Assembly: GCF_025960985.1 (NCBI RefSeq)
Contig: NZ_JAOQMX010000007.1
Coordinates: 1 to 64,000, forward strand
Reading direction: 5' to 3'
Source: Flavobacterium psychraerolatum
Lineage (GTDB): Bacteria; Bacteroidota; Bacteroidia; Flavobacteriales; Flavobacteriaceae
DNA length: 64,000 nt
How positions within the stretch are numbered: the stretch's first letter is position 1; every line of letters begins with the position of its first letter. Of the stretch, positions 61,065 through 64,000 are shown one piece after another. The position numbers were made by a program, and so were the translations under genes. The notes beneath the pieces are model-generated. The model had not been told where the DNA came from and did no database searches. It saw only the letters and a program-made list of their open reading frames with translations.

Positions 61065-63016
61065 AAGCGGTGATTCTAGGCGGTGGTATAGCCGGAATGA
61101 CTATGGCGCTATTGTTACGAAAAGAAAACTGGCAAGTCATAATCAATGAGCGCGCAGCGAGTATGCTCAATCAAGGTCATGCCTTCTTGATGAGTGCTGA
61201 TGGACTTTCCATTTTAGCTGAATTTTCTAAAGAACAGACTTGTACCTTACACAAACAAAATGTCAATTTATTTAGTTTAAAAAGACCTAATGGAGACGAA
61301 GAGATCCGAATCAAGTTGGATGGATGGCACTGCATGAAACGTGTGGAACTTATCTCATACTTATATTCTTTTTTCACGAATGAAACTTTAAAGATGGGAC
61401 GTGTTTTTTCTCATTTTTTATACGAAAATAATAAAGCTAGCGCTGCTGTATTTGAAAATGGAGAAATAGAGTACGGCGATCTTTTTATAGGTGCCGACGG
61501 TAGCAACTCCAAAGTAAGAGAAGCACTGTTTGGTAAAGTAACTTTTACGCCAGTGGAGGTGAACGAGATAGTTGGGATTTCAAAAAAAAGAGCTATCGAT
61601 GATCCTGAAAAAGTAGTTTTCCAGAAATACCAAAGTAAGATCAAAGGTTTAGCATTTGGTTTTATTCCCGCTTCTTGTGATGAATCGGTTTGGTTTATGC
61701 AATATGATGTAAAACTTGCTACAGGACATGAAGGGCAAAGTCCTGAGGCACTAAAAGAGTTTTGCTATAAAATGCTTGAAGAATTTCCAGATGAGGTGAG
61801 AGCAGTTCTTGACGTCAATGATTTTGCTACTTCGTACATCTGGAAAACAAGAGATTTCAATACTTTACCTACTTTTCACAAAGACAATGTAGTTTTGATT
61901 GGTGATGCGGCACATTTGGCTCTTCCGTTTACAAGTGCAGGAACAACCAACGCACTTCTTGACGCCCAAACATTGACAAGTACCCTAATGACATCGGCTA
62001 CACTTGAAAGTGCTTTTGAACGTTTTTATCAAGAACGCTCTGCCGATCTAACGAACCATCTTGAACAAGGTCGTCTATTGAAGAAAACTTTCTTGGAACC
62101 TGAGAAACACAGTGAAAGAGGTTATATTTTACCACTGGTAACCGACAAAGACAAAAATGAAACTACAGATCGTAAGCCACTAAAGATAACTTATTTCACA
62201 GACCCAATTTGCTCTACATGCTGGGTGATTCAACCCGTATTACGAAAATTAAAATTGGAATACGGCAATTATTTAAATTTTGAGTATCTCATGGGCGGGC
62301 TATTACCTTCTTGGGATAATTATACCCGTGGCAGGATCAAAAACGCTACCGATGTCGCCAAACACTGGGAAGAGGTAAGCAAAGAACACAATACCCCACT
62401 GGATGGTGATATTTGGATAGACGATCCATTGGACTCCTCCTACCCTCCATCAATAGCATTTAAGGCCGCACAGCTTCAAAGCAACGATAAGGCAATCTCG
62501 TTTTTGAGAAGGATGCAAGAAATGATTTTTATCGAAAAAAAGAATATCAGTAAATGGCCAGAAATTGAGAAAGCAGCTTTAACCTGTGGATTGGATTCAG
62601 CTTTACTATTTAAAGATCTAAAAGTAAAAGGACTGGGACTTTTTCAGGAAGATTTGGACTATGCCAAAGAACTAAATATCACTTCTTTTCCAACGATACT
62701 ATTTTCAATAGACAACGAAATCAAAACGACACTTGCTGGCCTGCACCCCTATGAAAAATTTGAAGAAATTCTTCGACAGTATCTTCCTGACCTCTCCAAA
62801 AGCACAATCAAAATCACTCCAGAATCTATGTTTCAACTTTTTAACAACATGACTGAATCGGAATATGCTTTTATAACCAATCAAACGGTTGAAGAGAGCC
62901 AACAAATTTTAAGTAATTTATTTAAAAAAGGAGTCATTAAAAAATATGACAGTAAAAATGGTTCCTTTTGGACTTATATCGAACCCTCAAAAAGAAAAAA
63001 AAGTAGCGTTTGGTAA
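61061..63016 (+). CDS. Fusion of FAD-dependent monooxygenase, DsbA/FrnE-like thioredoxin fold and helix-turn-helix
   Basis: A 651-residue chain. Residues 1 to about 350 are a class A flavin monooxygenase: GGGIAGMTMALLLRKENW, LFIGADGSNSKVREALFG and VVLIGDAAHLALPFTSAGTTNALLDA. About 375-590 are DsbA/FrnE- or YjbH-like, with CxxC at Cys384/Cys387 (DPICSTCWVIQPVLRKL) and a cis-Pro region ITSFPTILF. About 600-651 look like a small winged helix (LFNNMTESEYAFITNQTVEE, then LSNLFKKGVIKKY). The frame is open throughout, so the fusion is real in this sequence. It overlaps the PatB-like gene by four bases. Confidence 0.87.
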   Translation: MKAVILGGGIAGMTMALLLRKENWQVIINERAASMLNQGHAFLMSADGLSILAEFSKEQTCTLHKQNVNLFSLKRPNGDEEIRIKLDGWHCMKRVELISYLYSFFTNETLKMGRVFSHFLYENNKASAAVFENGEIEYGDLFIGADGSNSKVREALFGKVTFTPVEVNEIVGISKKRAIDDPEKVVFQKYQSKIKGLAFGFIPASCDESVWFMQYDVKLATGHEGQSPEALKEFCYKMLEEFPDEVRAVLDVNDFATSYIWKTRDFNTLPTFHKDNVVLIGDAAHLALPFTSAGTTNALLDAQTLTSTLMTSATLESAFERFYQERSADLTNHLEQGRLLKKTFLEPEKHSERGYILPLVTDKDKNETTDRKPLKITYFTDPICSTCWVIQPVLRKLKLEYGNYLNFEYLMGGLLPSWDNYTRGRIKNATDVAKHWEEVSKEHNTPLDGDIWIDDPLDSSYPPSIAFKAAQLQSNDKAISFLRRMQEMIFIEKKNISKWPEIEKAALTCGLDSALLFKDLKVKGLGLFQEDLDYAKELNITSFPTILFSIDNEIKTTLAGLHPYEKFEEILRQYLPDLSKSTIKITPESMFQLFNNMTESEYAFITNQTVEESQQILSNLFKKGVIKKYDSKNGSFWTYIEPSKRKKSSVW

Positions 63017-63044
63017 TCACTTTGCTCGTATAGACAACCTAGGA

Positions 63045-63125
63045 ATGAAAAAAATCTTTAAATTAGTTCGTAGGAAGCTATATATAGAAAAGGAATACAG
63101 ATTAAAAAACAGTACCACAGCCTAA
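63045..63125 (+). CDS. Possible 26-residue basic peptide
   Basis: ATG 63045, preceded by AGGA, opens a frame MKKIFKLVRRKLYIEKEYRL plus six residues, between the fusion gene and the terminator at 63177. Nothing besides length and charge supports it. Confidence 0.2.
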   Translation: MKKIFKLVRRKLYIEKEYRLKNSTTA

Positions 63126-63176
63126 TAAACTAATAAAAAAGGGAAATTAACCAATTGATTATCATGCAAACTTTCT

Positions 63177-63218
63177 AGCTTTAGCCGAAATATTTTCATT
63201 ATTTGGCTAAAGCTTTTT
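63177..63218 (+). terminator. Terminator after the monooxygenase-DsbA gene
   Basis: Perfect 10-bp arms AGCTTTAGCC/GGCTAAAGCT around an 18-base loop, followed by TTTTT. Bases 63219-63495 contain no feature that I recognise. Confidence 0.8.
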
Positions 63219-63495
63219 CATACTACTTCTTAACATTACTATAAACTAAAAGGCAACTCCTACAAATAATTATAAAATTTATTCTCTGCAATTACTTTTT
63301 TGGATAAACTCAACTACTATCAAGTTTAACCACATCCTGTTTTGTTCAATCTGCTCAACATCTGTGGCCAAAAAAAAGTATACCAAAATAAAAAAACACT
63401 TCTATTCCCGACTACAATGACCATTTGAAACTGCAAATGGTTCTATGTGAAATTAATTTTGGCCCTTTTTAATTTAAAAAATAAGTTAAGAATAA

Positions 63496-63525
63496 TTTGC
63501 AATCCAAAATCGTTTCATACCTTTG
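63496..63525 (+). promoter_or_regulatory. metK promoter
   Basis: TTTG (63496-63499), an 18-base spacer and TACCTTTG (63518-63525), an exact -7 element. The implied leader before metK is about 165 bases. Confidence 0.7.
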
Positions 63526-63537
63526 CACCTCAAAATA

Positions 63538-63657
63538 CAAGAGGAAAAATTTGAACTGATTGCAACCTCTTCATAATGAACTTAGTTGATTATGAGTGCC
63601 AAAGTTTTTTTGGTAGAAAAAAATGCTAAAGCAGATACTCTCCTTTAGTCCTTTTTT
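63538..63657 (+). promoter_or_regulatory. Structured metK leader, S-box-like candidate
   Basis: The leader can form AAGAGG/CCTCTT, CATAAT/ATTATG, CCAAA/TTTGG and, last, CTAAAG/CTTTAG followed by TCCTTTTTT, a terminator-like end 42 bases before the metK ATG. Short blocks recall the SAM-I core (GATTGCAACC, GAGTGCCAAAG, ATGCTAAAGCAGATA), but the P2 part does not fit well. A SAM-responsive element is expected before metK. The RNA family is uncertain. Confidence 0.5.
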
Positions 63658-63698
63658 CGCAATTATTTTTCCTCGCTTAATTTTAAAAAATATTTATT

Positions 63699-64000
63699 AT
63701 GGCTTATTTATTTACGTCAGAATCTGTGAGCGAAGGACATCCAGATAAGATTGCAGACCAAATTTCGGATGCATTGATTGACAACTTTTTGGCCTTTGAC
63801 GCAGATTCAAAAGTAGCTTGTGAAACACTAGTTACAACAGGTCAAGTGATTCTAGCTGGAGAGGTAAAATCAAATACATACTTGGATGTACAACATATTG
63901 CTCGTGAAGTAATTCGAAAAATTGGATATACGAAAAGTGAATACATGTTTGAAGCAAATTCTTGCGGTATTTTATCGGCTATCCACGAACAATCTGCAGA
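63699..64000 (+). CDS. metK: S-adenosylmethionine synthetase (5' part, cut by window end)
   Basis: The first 100 codons of met[21 protein letters not shown], with the ATP/methionine-binding [12 protein letters not shown] motif, then [14 protein letters not shown] and the [16 protein letters not shown] loop. It makes SAM from methionine and ATP. About three quarters of the gene lies beyond base 64000. It is preceded by a promoter and a structured leader. Confidence 0.95.
   Translation, partial: MAYLFTSESVSEGHPDKIADQISDALIDNFLAFDADSKVACETLVTTGQVILAGEVKSNTYLDVQHIAREVIRKIGYTKSEYMFEANSCGILSAIHEQSA

Overview
The window looks like a chromosome segment of a Flavobacterium-type member of the Bacteroidota. 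It is AT-rich, and many genes are preceded by the Bacteroidota -7 promoter element TAnnTTTG rather than by Shine-Dalgarno sequences. It also carries a type IX secretion sorting domain, the gliding-motility ATPase GldA, and many short intergenic repeats. No tRNA, rRNA, CRISPR array or complete insertion sequence was seen.

Layout. 1-1.88 kb: gene-free, holding a ~141-bp tandem repeat array, a microsatellite and a dispersed repeat. 1.9-5.1 kb: FtsX-type permease, cysteine-cluster protein, methyltransferase, queE. 5.2-11.1 kb: one leftward operon ExbB-ExbD-ExbD-TonB-small membrane protein-phosphate-binding-like lipoprotein-TPR protein. 11.4-18.3 kb: HerA-like ATPase, cupin, queA, aroA, MazG-like protein, dtd, rsgA. 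18.4-22.8 kb: a leftward Phe/Tyr operon (pheA, aminotransferase, tyrA, DAHP synthase-chorismate mutase). It is headed by a promoter, an 18-codon Phe-rich leader peptide and mutually exclusive antiterminator and terminator hairpins. 23.1-26.5 kb: gldA, a tail-collar/T9SS gene pair between two identical terminator halves, and a polysaccharide deacetylase. 26.5-33.9 kb: metF and a two-gene metH whose halves are separated by about 2.6 kb of accessory DNA (KilA-N pseudogene, repeats, lipoprotein, FRG-domain protein). 34.2-42.6 kb: assimilatory sulfate reduction (cysH, cysD, cysN, sulfite reductase, siroheme dehydrogenase, ferredoxin-NADP reductase), divergent from a TauE-type transporter; the two promoters share an 18-bp near-identical site. 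43.3-51.7 kb: Rrf2 regulator, metZ, OsmC, a MetX-aspartate kinase-homoserine dehydrogenase fusion under a SAM-I riboswitch, a series of small-ORF/terminator modules, and metY with its own leader ORF and terminator. 52-56.4 kb: cassette-like accessory DNA, namely an AT-rich HEPN-type gene broken by one in-frame stop and flanked by inverted repeats, then a tyrosinase paired with a DUF2182 membrane protein. 56.5-63 kb: LprI-domain protein, Old Yellow Enzyme, Crp/Fnr regulator, a PatB-type lyase overlapping a monooxygenase-DsbA-helix-turn-helix fusion. 63.5 kb to the end: a structured leader and the first 100 codons of metK.

How it fits together. About 20 kb is devoted to sulfur: APS is made by CysDN, reduced by an Fe-S type CysH and then by a sulfite reductase, and sulfide is joined to activated homoserine by MetY/MetZ. 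MetH and MetF finish methionine, and MetK makes SAM, which feeds back through RNA leaders. RNA-level control recurs: one SAM-I riboswitch, one S-box-like metK leader, one convincing Phe attenuator and three candidate leader-peptide attenuators. The Phe attenuator and the row of small-ORF/terminator modules are the most interesting things here. The cassette-like 52-56 kb region and the monooxygenase-DsbA fusion come next. All family assignments come from reading motifs; no database search was run.
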